Positions 25,706 through 33,887 of a stretch of 64,000 nt of DNA are shown here, piece after piece. Source of the DNA: Phycisphaerales bacterium (lineage in GTDB: Bacteria; Planctomycetota; Phycisphaerae; Phycisphaerales; UBA1924); contig CP064987.1 of the NCBI GenBank assembly GCA_016699835.1, positions 3,224,001-3,288,000 of the forward strand. Direction: 5' to 3'. The position numbers and the translations under genes are program-made. A model generated the notes under the pieces. The model was not told the origin of the DNA, searched no databases, and saw nothing but the letters and a program-made list of their open reading frames with translations. Numbering within the stretch: position 1 is the stretch's first letter; each line of letters starts with the position of its first letter.

Positions 25706-27498
25706 CCGCGACGGTGGAACCCAAACCCAACGCCCTCCGAGCCGCGCCCGCGTCCCGCGCCAAAGGCCCCGTGCGCGTGGTCGCGGCGATACACGTCCAG
25801 GGCGATACGGTCGTCGCCCTCATCGTCAAGCGCAACGGCAAGCCCGAGATCCTCGATTCCCAGGAACTCCCCAAGGCCCAACTCTCCGCGTGGCTCGCCA
25901 AGGCCGCCCGCCAGCACGAGTTCAAGGACATCATCGAGATCGCGCCCGGCGGCAGCACCATCGCTCGGTCCGTCCCGATTCCCCAGGCGAGCGATGCCGA
26001 GACACTTTCCGCCCTGGAACTCCAGGCCGAGACGCTCCTTCCCGAGTCGCTGCCCTCGCATCGCCGGGCCGTCGGCATGCTCAACCCAACATCGACTGAC
26101 GCCCGCACCGGCCTCTTGACCGCCCTCGTTGCCGATCACCCGCACGGTTCATGGTCGCCTCCCAAGGGCACACGGGCAACATTCATCGCCCCGATCTCCG
26201 CCCTTGCCGCGCTCCGTCTCGAGGCCCAGGCCGCTGGCCTTACAGACCCATCCGACGACCTGTATGCCTTCGCCGATCCCGCCGATGGCAGCATCGCCCT
26301 CATCCACAAGAACGGCAAGGGCCTCGTCGCGCGGTCTCTCGTCGAGGACACCTCGACCACCGACGCCTGGGCCGACGCCGTACGTCGCGCGACCCAACTC
26401 GTCACCAACGTCACCAAGTCTGCTCCCTCGCTCGTGACACCCGAGGGCGCGCCCGCGTCGTTCGCTGAGTCCATCGCCGGCGCCCGCGCCAACGACATGT
26501 GGCTGCGCAAGAATGCCCTCGCGCTCGGCGGGGCGCTTGCGGCACTCTCGACCGTTCCCACGGTTCGCTCCTTCGCGGCCCTCCACGACAAGGCGCCGAA
26601 GATCGAGGAGCCACTGCTTCTCCGCGCGTCGACCTCGCTCTCTTCCACGAGAACTGCCGTCATTGCGGTCCTTTCCGCCGTCGCCCTTGCGATCGCGATT
26701 CCGTGGCTCACGGCGCTCGCACGGTCGGCCCTTATGCAGAGTAAGTCCGAGTCGCTCAAGGTCCAGCAGGCGCGGCGTGAGGAACTCAACAAGCGATCCA
26801 GCATCTACCAGGAACTCTCACGCACGCGCTGGCCCATGACCAAGATCCTCGCCGAGATCTCCGCGTCCACGCCCGTCGGCGTCACGATCACGAATCTCAC
26901 CATCGTCCCGGGCCAGCCCATCCAACTCCAGGGCCAGGCCGACAACCCGGACCTCGTCGCCGCCCTCGTCACCAATCTCAACAACTCCAAGCACTTCTTC
27001 GCCCAGACCAAGCGCACGGAATCCCGCACCGGCGAGACGACCACCTTCGACATCGCGGCCACCGTCGCTCAGCCACACGCCTCGTTCTCGCTCCCGACCG
27101 CGCCCGAGGGCGAGCCTCCCGTTGATTTCGATTTCTCCAAGACGCCCCTTGCCGAGCGTCTCTATCCGGGCCAGAACGCCTCGAATACCGCCGTGGAGCC
27201 CAAGGCCGACAAGCCCACGCGAACTTCCCGCTCCTCATTCGGCGGCTCCAGCGGCGCATCCACGCCCGGCGCCAATCGCTCGACGGGCTCGAGTTCGCTC
27301 CCCAAGGAAGCCCCCGCTCCGATCGTCGATGCCGATATTGCCGCACTTGATCAATCGGGAACCATGAAAGAGTTCTCCACACGCTCCGCGTTCCTGACCG
27401 CCAACAAGAAGGACCTCGACAGCGCGACCAAACAGCGACTCGAGAGCGAGGTCTCCAAACTCAAGGACCGCCTCCGGGCCCTGAAAGGCGGTGGCTAA
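25702..27498 (+). CDS. gspL: GspL/PilM-PilN-like inner-membrane assembly protein
   Basis: 598 residues. The N-terminal half (about 20-290) is an actin-like GspL/PilM-type cytoplasmic domain: VVAAIHVQGDTVVALIVKRN, ALELQAETLLPESLPSHRRA and TFIAPISALAALRLEAQAAG. A membrane helix lies at about 315-340 (TAVIAVLSAVALAIAIPWL). It is followed by a coiled segment and a PilN-like periplasmic domain with ILAEISASTPVGVTITNLTI and LQGQADNPDLVAALVTNLNN. A Ser/Pro-rich linker and a short charged helix end the protein. The arrangement equals PilM plus PilN fused, which is what GspL is. It overlaps gspK (ATGA) and touches gspM (TAATG). Confidence 0.83.
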   Translation: MTATVEPKPNALRAAPASRAKGPVRVVAAIHVQGDTVVALIVKRNGKPEILDSQELPKAQLSAWLAKAARQHEFKDIIEIAPGGSTIARSVPIPQASDAETLSALELQAETLLPESLPSHRRAVGMLNPTSTDARTGLLTALVADHPHGSWSPPKGTRATFIAPISALAALRLEAQAAGLTDPSDDLYAFADPADGSIALIHKNGKGLVARSLVEDTSTTDAWADAVRRATQLVTNVTKSAPSLVTPEGAPASFAESIAGARANDMWLRKNALALGGALAALSTVPTVRSFAALHDKAPKIEEPLLLRASTSLSSTRTAVIAVLSAVALAIAIPWLTALARSALMQSKSESLKVQQARREELNKRSSIYQELSRTRWPMTKILAEISASTPVGVTITNLTIVPGQPIQLQGQADNPDLVAALVTNLNNSKHFFAQTKRTESRTGETTTFDIAATVAQPHASFSLPTAPEGEPPVDFDFSKTPLAERLYPGQNASNTAVEPKADKPTRTSRSSFGGSSGASTPGANRSTGSSSLPKEAPAPIVDADIAALDQSGTMKEFSTRSAFLTANKKDLDSATKQRLESEVSKLKDRLRALKGGG

Positions 27499-28109
27499 TG
27501 GCCGGCATGCTCGCCTTCTGGAACCGCCAATCCCCCGTCATCAAGGTCGCGCTCGGCGCGGTCCTCGTCCTCGCGCTCTACTTCGGCGTGGTCGAGCCTG
27601 TGATCAACAAGACCAAATCCATCAACAACACGGCCGACGCCAAGGCCACCGAACTCGTCCGATTCGAGGCTGAACGCCAGGCCCGTCTCTCCGCCGACCA
27701 GGACGCCACCATCGGCGTCACCCGATTCGGAATCGTCGATGGCCCGGGCGAGCGCGTCGCCCGATCCGAGGACGTCAACCGCGCCATCAGCAAGATCCTC
27801 GCGGAGAACGACGTCCAGCCACTCCTGACGACGCGCGAGGTCCCCCTCGGCAACGCCAAGTCACCCCTGACCGCCTTCGCGAAGGACAACGAGCAGGTCC
27901 AGCGCCTCCAGATCGAGATCGCCTTCGATTCCTCGCCGGAGCAACTCGCCCGCGTCCTCGCCGGTCTCGAGCGCGAGCCCAAGATCGCCGTCATCAACCG
28001 CCTCCAGACGCGCATCGCCAGCACCGATCGCACCTCACGCGTGCTTCGGTCCACCATCAACGTCGAGGCGTGGCAGATCATCAAGAAGGCCGCGAGGACC
28101 CGCCCATGA
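27498..28109 (+). CDS. gspM: GspM/PilO-like inner-membrane protein
   Basis: 203 residues with one membrane helix near the N-terminus (VIKVALGAVLVLALYFGVVEPV), then a coiled stretch and a ferredoxin-like periplasmic domain (about 115-195: QRLQIEIAFDSSPEQLARVL, then LEREPKIAVINRLQTRI). This topology and the position after gspL match GspM or PilO, which dimerise with GspL. Sequence conservation is low in this family, so the name rests on topology and order. It overlaps the next gene by ATGA. Confidence 0.78.
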   Translation: MAGMLAFWNRQSPVIKVALGAVLVLALYFGVVEPVINKTKSINNTADAKATELVRFEAERQARLSADQDATIGVTRFGIVDGPGERVARSEDVNRAISKILAENDVQPLLTTREVPLGNAKSPLTAFAKDNEQVQRLQIEIAFDSSPEQLARVLAGLEREPKIAVINRLQTRIASTDRTSRVLRSTINVEAWQIIKKAARTRP

Positions 28110-28897
28110 CCCTCTCCGACACGATCGCCATCGTCTGGCAACGTCTCGGCTGGCCGGGACGGATCGCCACCGCAGCCCTCCTTGGCGCCGCCGCCATCGC
28201 CGCGAACTCGGGCGTCGCGATCGTTCGCGCGATGACCGTTCCCGCCGCGACCCCACTCGGAGATGCCAAGAGCGAGAAGGCTCGCGACGAGAAGTACAAG
28301 GAACAGTTCGAAACTCTCATCGCCCACATCGACGGTCGGACCGTCTTCTTTACCCCCGCCGCCCCGCGCCCGCCCGAGGTCATCGCCGACGAACCACCCA
28401 TCGACACCGGCCCGCCGCCCAAGCCCACGTACTACGGCGGCCCAACCCTCGTCGGCATGATCAACGGCGTCGCCTGGTTCGACAACGGCACGAAACTCAA
28501 AGTCGGTGCGGATCCGGTGGACGATCTCAAGATCACACGCCTCCTTCCACCGTGGGAGGCTGTCGTCGAGTGGAAGGGCGTCGAGTTCACCGTCGGCCTC
28601 TTCAAACGCGACGAACTCATCATCCCCGGTCGATTCACCAGGGCGAGTGTCCCCGCCACGAGAATGGCGACCGACGACACCCCCTCGCTCCCCAAGCCGC
28701 TCACCTCCAAGCCCGTCGCGACCACACCCACACCCGAATCCACCAGCGTCGTCATCGGCGACGGCGAGATCACCGTCATCCACGAGAGCGACGATTCTCC
28801 TCCGCCGCCCCCGTCCGAGCCTGCGCCCGCCCCGTCAGCCGAGAATCCGCCTCCTCCGCCATCCAATCCACCCCCAGACGACCGGAGCCGTCCATGA
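28106..28897 (+). CDS. GspC/PilP-like linker protein with proline-rich tail
   Basis: 263 residues. A single membrane helix lies near residues 16-42. A Pro-rich linker (PAAPRPPEVIADEPPIDTGP) leads to a small beta domain, about 105-165. This contains LVGMINGVAWFDNGTKLKVG and WEAVVEWKGVEFTVGLFKRD. That beta domain resembles the homology-region domain of GspC (or PilP), which contacts the N0 domain of GspD. Position directly before gspD supports this. The last 60 residues are very rich in Pro, Ser and Ala. The name gspC is not assigned because similarity is weak. ATGA overlaps join it to the genes on both sides. Confidence 0.65.
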   Translation: MTLSDTIAIVWQRLGWPGRIATAALLGAAAIAANSGVAIVRAMTVPAATPLGDAKSEKARDEKYKEQFETLIAHIDGRTVFFTPAAPRPPEVIADEPPIDTGPPPKPTYYGGPTLVGMINGVAWFDNGTKLKVGADPVDDLKITRLLPPWEAVVEWKGVEFTVGLFKRDELIIPGRFTRASVPATRMATDDTPSLPKPLTSKPVATTPTPESTSVVIGDGEITVIHESDDSPPPPPSEPAPAPSAENPPPPPSNPPPDDRSRP

Positions 28898-31413
28898 CCC
28901 ACGTGTCGTTCCGCGCCGCCCGAGTTCTCATTGCCGCCGTCGCCATCGCCGCGCTCTCGCTCGCGACAGTCGCTCGCGCCCAGGACGATCCGAGCGCCGA
29001 CGAGATGAAGGCCGCCGTCGATCGCGCCCTCCAGAATCTCGACACCCAGCCCACCGATGCCCACGCCCCCGATCACGCCGACACACCCCCGGACGCTCCG
29101 GGCGAAGTTCTCGACGGCCCCGACACCACCCTCGCCTTCAAGAACGTCACCGTCGAGGAGATCATCCCCTTCATCGTCGAGGCCACGGGCAAGGTCGTCC
29201 TCCCCCAGTCCGACATTTTGACCCGCCGCGTCACCGTCCTCAACGATCGCCCCATCCCGCGCCGCAAGGCGCTCGACATGGTCTTCATCGCCCTGCTCCA
29301 GAACCAGATCGGCGTCGTCATCCGCGATGGCACGATCACCCTCCGCGACCTCGCCGAGATCCAGCGCCAGGACGTCCCCGTCATCAATCCCGACGAGTCC
29401 GTCCTCGAACTCCACGACTCGGGGTACATCCTCGAGAAGGTCTACTCCCTGCGTTACGTGACGAGCAAGAAGTTCGGCGACGCCATCAAGAACAGCCTCC
29501 CCGAATATGCCAAACTCACGATCGACGAAGAGTCCAACCAGATCACCGTCCTCGGCTCGGTCACGCTCCTGAAGCGCGTCGAGCGACTCATCGCCGCCCT
29601 CGATCGTCCCAGCGCCGGGGCCGTCGTCACCGAGACCTTCCGCCTTCGATACGCCGACGCGACCGTCGTCTCCCAGAACATCCAGGAACTCTTCCCCGAG
29701 GGGAACCAGCGCCGCAGCACCACGCAAACCAACCAGAACAACCGCCGACAGCCGAACAACCAGCAGCAAGCGCAGAGCAACACCCAGATCCGCGTCACCG
29801 CAAACACCCAGCAGAACAGCGTCACCGTCGTCGCCGACCCCGAGGTCATCTCCCAGATCCGCGAACTCGTCGCCAATCAGTGGGACCTTCCCCTCCCGGA
29901 TGAGGCTGTCATCCCACGCACCTACGACATGAAGAACTCAGACCCCGTCAAGGTCAAGGAACTCCTCGAGGGACTCTTCGGCAAAGCCTCAACCACCACC
30001 GGTAACAACCGTAACAACACCCAGTCCCAGGGCGTCGGCCGACTCGCGGGCCAGTTCTCCTTCGAGGCCATCCCCGAGTCCGGCCGCCTCGTGGTCGTCG
30101 CCAAAAGCCCCGACAACCTCACCGTCATCGACGAGATCATCCGCGACCTCGACCAGCCGCAGACCATCGGTCTCCCCGTCATCATCGAACTCAAGCACGC
30201 CTCCGCCGAGGACCTCGCCGAGCAGTTGAACGCCCTCCTCGCCCAGGATGGCACACCCGCCACCGTTCGCCGATCCGTCCAGGGCCTTTCCGACGCCAGC
30301 CTCTCGGGCTCCAGCCCTTTCGCATCGACGTCCTCCACCGCGAATGCCAACTCCGACGCGAACTCCGCCGCCCAGACCATCTCCTTCTGGTGGCAGCGTG
30401 CCCGCCAGCAGGCCGATCAAAGAGCCGCCTCGAATCTCGTCGGCAAACTCCGCATCGTCCCAGTCTGGCGTCAGAACGCCGTCATGGTGATCTCGCCCCC
30501 CGAGTACCGCTCCTCCATCACGCAGCTCGTCTCCCAACTCGATCAGCCCGGTCGTCAGGTGCTCCTCTCCGCCATCGTCTGTGAGATCTCCCGCGACGAC
30601 GCCACCGAACTCGGCTTCCGCTGGTCCAGCAGCAATATCTCCGCCACCAACACCGACAACAACATCAGCATCACCAACAACGCCTCGGGTACCGCCAACA
30701 ACACCTTCGCCGGCAACCTCTTCGACACCACCGTCCTCAACTCCTCCATCAACCTCAACTTCCTCCTCTCCGCCCTCGCCCAGAAGACCAAGGTCAACAT
30801 CCTGAGCGAGCCCAAGATCTTTACCAGCGACAACGAAGAGGCCGAGTTCTTCGATGGCCAGGACATCCCCTTCATCACCGATAGCCAGACCAACACCCAG
30901 GGCAACCTCGTCCAATCCTTCGATTACAAGGCCGTCGGCATCCAACTCCGCGTACGCCCACGAATCACTCCGAAGAAGGACGTCGATCTTCGCGTCAACC
31001 TCGAACTCTCCTCCATCGTCCAGGGCCAGACCCTCTTCGGCGGCTTCGTCGTCGATCGCCGCGAAACCACGACCCAGATCATCGTCCGAGATCAGCAGAC
31101 CATCGTGATCTCCGGCATCCTCCGCTCCGACGATTCCGACGTCGTCCGCAAGGTCCCTCTCCTGGGCGACATCCCGCTCCTTGGATACCTCTTCCGCAGC
31201 CGCGACAAGCGTCAGACCACGACCGAACTCCTCGTCTTCATCACTCCCGTCGTCGTTGAGAATCCCGAGGAAGTGGACCAGATCAACGCCCCGTATCGCG
31301 ACCGCCTCATGCAGCGCATGGATGAACAGGACCCCGATTCCACGCTCCGCACCACGCCCAAGCCCATCACCAACGAATCCCAGTCCCAGCAGCAACCCCA
31401 GCCCCAGCAGTGA
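28894..31413 (+). CDS. gspD: Type II secretion outer-membrane secretin GspD
   Basis: Multimeric outer-membrane channel for folded exoproteins. 839 residues with a signal peptide ending ATVARA|QDD. Periplasmic N0-like and N1-N3 domains are seen: LAFKNVTVEEIIPFIVEATG, VYSLRYVTSKKFGDAIKNSL, ETFRLRYADATVVSQNIQEL and GLPVIIELKHASAEDLAEQL. They carry Asn/Gln-rich inserts near 265-290. The secretin domain starts at GRQVLLSAIVCEISRDDATE and contains KVNILSEPKIFTSDNEEAEF and the signature VPLLGDIPLLGYLFRS, followed by ELLVFITPVVV. The C-terminus is Gln/Pro-rich and has no clear pilotin-binding domain. The start is fixed by an ATGA overlap with the previous gene. Confidence 0.94.
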   Translation: MTHVSFRAARVLIAAVAIAALSLATVARAQDDPSADEMKAAVDRALQNLDTQPTDAHAPDHADTPPDAPGEVLDGPDTTLAFKNVTVEEIIPFIVEATGKVVLPQSDILTRRVTVLNDRPIPRRKALDMVFIALLQNQIGVVIRDGTITLRDLAEIQRQDVPVINPDESVLELHDSGYILEKVYSLRYVTSKKFGDAIKNSLPEYAKLTIDEESNQITVLGSVTLLKRVERLIAALDRPSAGAVVTETFRLRYADATVVSQNIQELFPEGNQRRSTTQTNQNNRRQPNNQQQAQSNTQIRVTANTQQNSVTVVADPEVISQIRELVANQWDLPLPDEAVIPRTYDMKNSDPVKVKELLEGLFGKASTTTGNNRNNTQSQGVGRLAGQFSFEAIPESGRLVVVAKSPDNLTVIDEIIRDLDQPQTIGLPVIIELKHASAEDLAEQLNALLAQDGTPATVRRSVQGLSDASLSGSSPFASTSSTANANSDANSAAQTISFWWQRARQQADQRAASNLVGKLRIVPVWRQNAVMVISPPEYRSSITQLVSQLDQPGRQVLLSAIVCEISRDDATELGFRWSSSNISATNTDNNISITNNASGTANNTFAGNLFDTTVLNSSINLNFLLSALAQKTKVNILSEPKIFTSDNEEAEFFDGQDIPFITDSQTNTQGNLVQSFDYKAVGIQLRVRPRITPKKDVDLRVNLELSSIVQGQTLFGGFVVDRRETTTQIIVRDQQTIVISGILRSDDSDVVRKVPLLGDIPLLGYLFRSRDKRQTTTELLVFITPVVVENPEEVDQINAPYRDRLMQRMDEQDPDSTLRTTPKPITNESQSQQQPQPQQ

Positions 31414-32822
31414 TCAAACACGTGTTGAAGTCCCAACCCACCCTCGTGGCACAGGCGTCTCGCCTGTGTCTACTCCTCCTACCTCTTGTTTCACTCTCGG
31501 CCTGCGTGGTTGAAGAATCGCCGAGCACGAACACCAAACGTCCCCTCTTCGCTCCTTCGACAACGACTTCTGCGCCCGCCAACATCCCCACAGGCTCCGT
31601 CGCCGCCCGCGATCCCTCCACACAAACCTCCGCCTCGCGCGTCCAGGCCATCCTCCAACCCCTCGGCGGCGTCACCTACGACGCCCAGGTCCTCCCCGTC
31701 ATCTCTCCTGATGGACTCAAACTCGCCGTCGAGGAGGGCCTCGCTCCGGACTGGCCAACGCTCCTCGCGCTCCCAGACGCGGTCCCGTCACCGGGAACGC
31801 GCGTCGCCCTCTACGACATCTCCTCCTCGCCCCCAAAGCGAATCGATCTCGCCGACGATGTTCCCGCGGGCCTCCTCCTCGGCCGATCCGCCGACCACGC
31901 CGGCGTCCTCGTCGAGCATCCGCGTGACGACGGCTCACGCTGGATCGGTAAACTCCGCTGGGCCTCGGGCGCTATCGAGTGGCTCATGAAGTCTCCACCG
32001 GGAGTCATCAACGCCCACGCCATCCTCACACCCGCCGGCGACCTCGCCTTCACTCGCTCGACCATCGCCTCACCGTTGCGCGATCTCGTCCTCCTCCGCC
32101 CCGATGGCGTCGAGTTCACCCGAGCCGCCGGCAGTGGGGGGGCAGGGTCGTACGAGTTCCCCCTCGCCTCCGACGATCCAAACATCCTCTACGCGCTCGC
32201 GCGTGTCGCCGACGCCCTGGAGATCGAGGCCATCCGCCTCGCCCCCGATTCATCTTCCGCAACAAAGGTCCGTCTCGGCTCCACGATTACCCGCCGACTC
32301 CTCGCGGGACAAGTTTCTGATTCGACGGCCTACCAGGTCGCCGCGAGCGTCGCCTCGCCACTCCCCGCGCCTCCGAGAACATCCAACGCGCTCGTCAACG
32401 CCCCGCTCCCGCTCGCCCTCCTCCATCCCGTCCTGGGGCGAATGGTGATCTACGACCTGCAGCGAAACGCCCTCGTCCCACTCGCCGCGGACTCCTACGC
32501 CGCCATTCCCTATGCCACGATTCCCGCCAATCGAAACGAAACGGCTGACGGTTACTTCTGCGCAACCGCTCAGGGCCTCGCCTTCGAGCCGGTCCCGGCC
32601 GCCACGCCGAACTCGTCCTTCACCGCCGTCCGCGTCGTGGCCGGCGCCGTCATGCCCCGCCGCGCTATCGGTTCGCAGCCCGTCGCGTTGACGCTAATGA
32701 GTGGGGGGGCCGCCCCGCCCCGCAGCATCATCGCCTTCTCGCCCTCTCGCGCCGATCCCCAGCGCCTCGAGATCACCGCTATCACCCTGGGCACCCAGGG
32801 CAAAGACCCACTCGCGCCGTGA
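31410..32822 (+). CDS. Predicted lipoprotein, possible beta-propeller, last gene of the secretion operon
   Basis: 470 residues, starting at a GTG that overlaps the gspD stop (GTGA). The signal sequence ends in LLLLPLVSLSAC, a lipobox with Cys near residue 32. The mature protein has repeated segments such as VLPVISPDGLKLAVEEGL, AILTPAGDLAFTRSTIASPL and LASDDPNILYALARV, which suggest a WD40/TolB-like propeller, but no family was recognised. Its place behind gspD invites the guess of a secretion accessory or pilotin-like lipoprotein; this is inference. The first 20 codons contain a palindromic repeat (31448-31470), so the true start might lie after it. Confidence 0.72.
   Translation: MIKHVLKSQPTLVAQASRLCLLLLPLVSLSACVVEESPSTNTKRPLFAPSTTTSAPANIPTGSVAARDPSTQTSASRVQAILQPLGGVTYDAQVLPVISPDGLKLAVEEGLAPDWPTLLALPDAVPSPGTRVALYDISSSPPKRIDLADDVPAGLLLGRSADHAGVLVEHPRDDGSRWIGKLRWASGAIEWLMKSPPGVINAHAILTPAGDLAFTRSTIASPLRDLVLLRPDGVEFTRAAGSGGAGSYEFPLASDDPNILYALARVADALEIEAIRLAPDSSSATKVRLGSTITRRLLAGQVSDSTAYQVAASVASPLPAPPRTSNALVNAPLPLALLHPVLGRMVIYDLQRNALVPLAADSYAAIPYATIPANRNETADGYFCATAQGLAFEPVPAATPNSSFTAVRVVAGAVMPRRAIGSQPVALTLMSGGAAPPRSIIAFSPSRADPQRLEITAITLGTQGKDPLAP
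31448..31470. repeat. Palindromic hairpin repeat inside the signal peptide coding part
   Basis: GGCACAGGCG-TCT-CGCCTGTGTC: 10-bp arms with one G-T wobble and a 3-nt loop. It is translated as AQASRLC. The same kind of palindrome (cacaggcgtctcgcctgtg) is a common dispersed intergenic repeat in planctomycete-like genomes. Here it sits in the open frame of the lipoprotein at 31410-32822, directly before the hydrophobic signal core. It may have inserted in frame or act as a hairpin between gspD and this gene. Confidence 0.6.
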
Positions 32823-32904
32823 TCACGAGGTGCATCACTGCTTTGGTGGCATCGCACTCCAGAGCGGTGGCCGGATGGACGCCCCAATCCGTCTACCCTC
32901 TCTC

Positions 32905-33708
32905 ATGGCACACAACCCAGTCGATCTCTCCCTCGCCAACAAAACCGCCGTCGTCTGCGGCTCAACCTCCGGCATAGGCCGAGCCTGCGCCAACACCCTC
33001 GCCGCCCTCGGCGCTCGCATTCTCCTCATCTCACGTGACCAATCCAAACTCGACGCCGTCAAGGCCGAGTTGCCGACCTCCCACGCGCAATCTCACGCCA
33101 CCCTCGCCGCCGACTTCAGCAAGCCCGCCGAACTCGACGCCCTCCTCGCCGAACGCGTCTCCAAAGGCCTCGCTGTTCACATCCTCATCAACAACACAGG
33201 CGGCCCCCCCGCAGGCCAGGCGATCGACGCCGCACCCGACGCCTTCCGTGCCGCCTTCGAGGCCCACCTCATCTGCAACCACATCCTCGCGACACGCCTC
33301 GTCCCGGCCATGAAGGCCGCGAAGTATGGCCGGATCATCAACATCATCTCGACCAGCGTGAAAGCCCCCATCCCGGGCCTGGGCGTCTCCAACACCATCC
33401 GCGGCGCCGTCGCCAGTTGGGCCAAGACTCTCGCCAGCGAACTCGGCCCCTTCAACATCACCGTCAACAACGTCCTCCCTGGATTCACGGCCACCGAGCG
33501 ACTCACCTCCCTCGTCGAAGGCCGAGCCAAGAAGGCCAGCAAGACCAACGCCGAGATCGAGGCCGACCTGAAAGCCACGATCCCCCTCGCCCGTTTCGCC
33601 GAGCCAGCCGAGACCGCCGCCGCCGTCGCGTTCCTCGCCAGTCCCGCCGCGGGCTACATCTCCGGCATCAACCTCCCTGTCGACGGCGGCCGCTTGCCGA
33701 CGCTCTGA
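32905..33708 (+). CDS. Short-chain dehydrogenase/reductase with atypical active site
   Basis: 267 residues from MAHNPVDLSLANKTAVVCGS; an in-frame ATG at 32875 would add ten residues. The Rossmann motif is CGSTSGIGRACA and the NNAG equivalent is NNTGGPP. The protein ends SGINLPVDGGRLPTL, as in FabG-like enzymes. The catalytic Ser is about residue 149 (IISTSV), but the Tyr-x3-Lys pair expected 13 and 17 residues later is replaced by Ser162 and Arg166 (VSNTIRGAV). An SDR subgroup annotated as 3-oxoacyl-ACP reductase shares this SNxxR pattern, so it is probably a real variant and not an error. Substrate unknown. It stands alone, 82 bp after the secretion operon. Confidence 0.88.
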   Translation: MAHNPVDLSLANKTAVVCGSTSGIGRACANTLAALGARILLISRDQSKLDAVKAELPTSHAQSHATLAADFSKPAELDALLAERVSKGLAVHILINNTGGPPAGQAIDAAPDAFRAAFEAHLICNHILATRLVPAMKAAKYGRIINIISTSVKAPIPGLGVSNTIRGAVASWAKTLASELGPFNITVNNVLPGFTATERLTSLVEGRAKKASKTNAEIEADLKATIPLARFAEPAETAAAVAFLASPAAGYISGINLPVDGGRLPTL

Positions 33709-33795
33709 CCTTCCGGCGGTGTCGGATGACGCAGAGAACCCTGAATCGGCGTCCATGAATACGACCGGGATGCCCCAGAATCAGGTCTACAGGAG

Positions 33796-33833
33796 TGTAT
33801 TTAACATAACCTATCTTATAGGACGTTGTATTT
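33796..33833 (+). promoter_or_regulatory. AT-rich leader with palindrome before hutH (candidate promoter/operator)
   Basis: An unusually AT-rich stretch in this GC-rich window. It contains two direct copies of TGTATTT (33796-33802 and 33827-33833) around a palindrome CCTAT-CTT-ATAGG (33810-33822). It lies 55-92 bp before the hutH start and is the likely control region of the hut genes. No -35 box was recognised. Confidence 0.45.
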
Positions 33834-33887
33834 CGACCGAGGTTCCTCGGTTTTCGACTCTCCAAGGCCCCTCGCCAACACTTCGCC

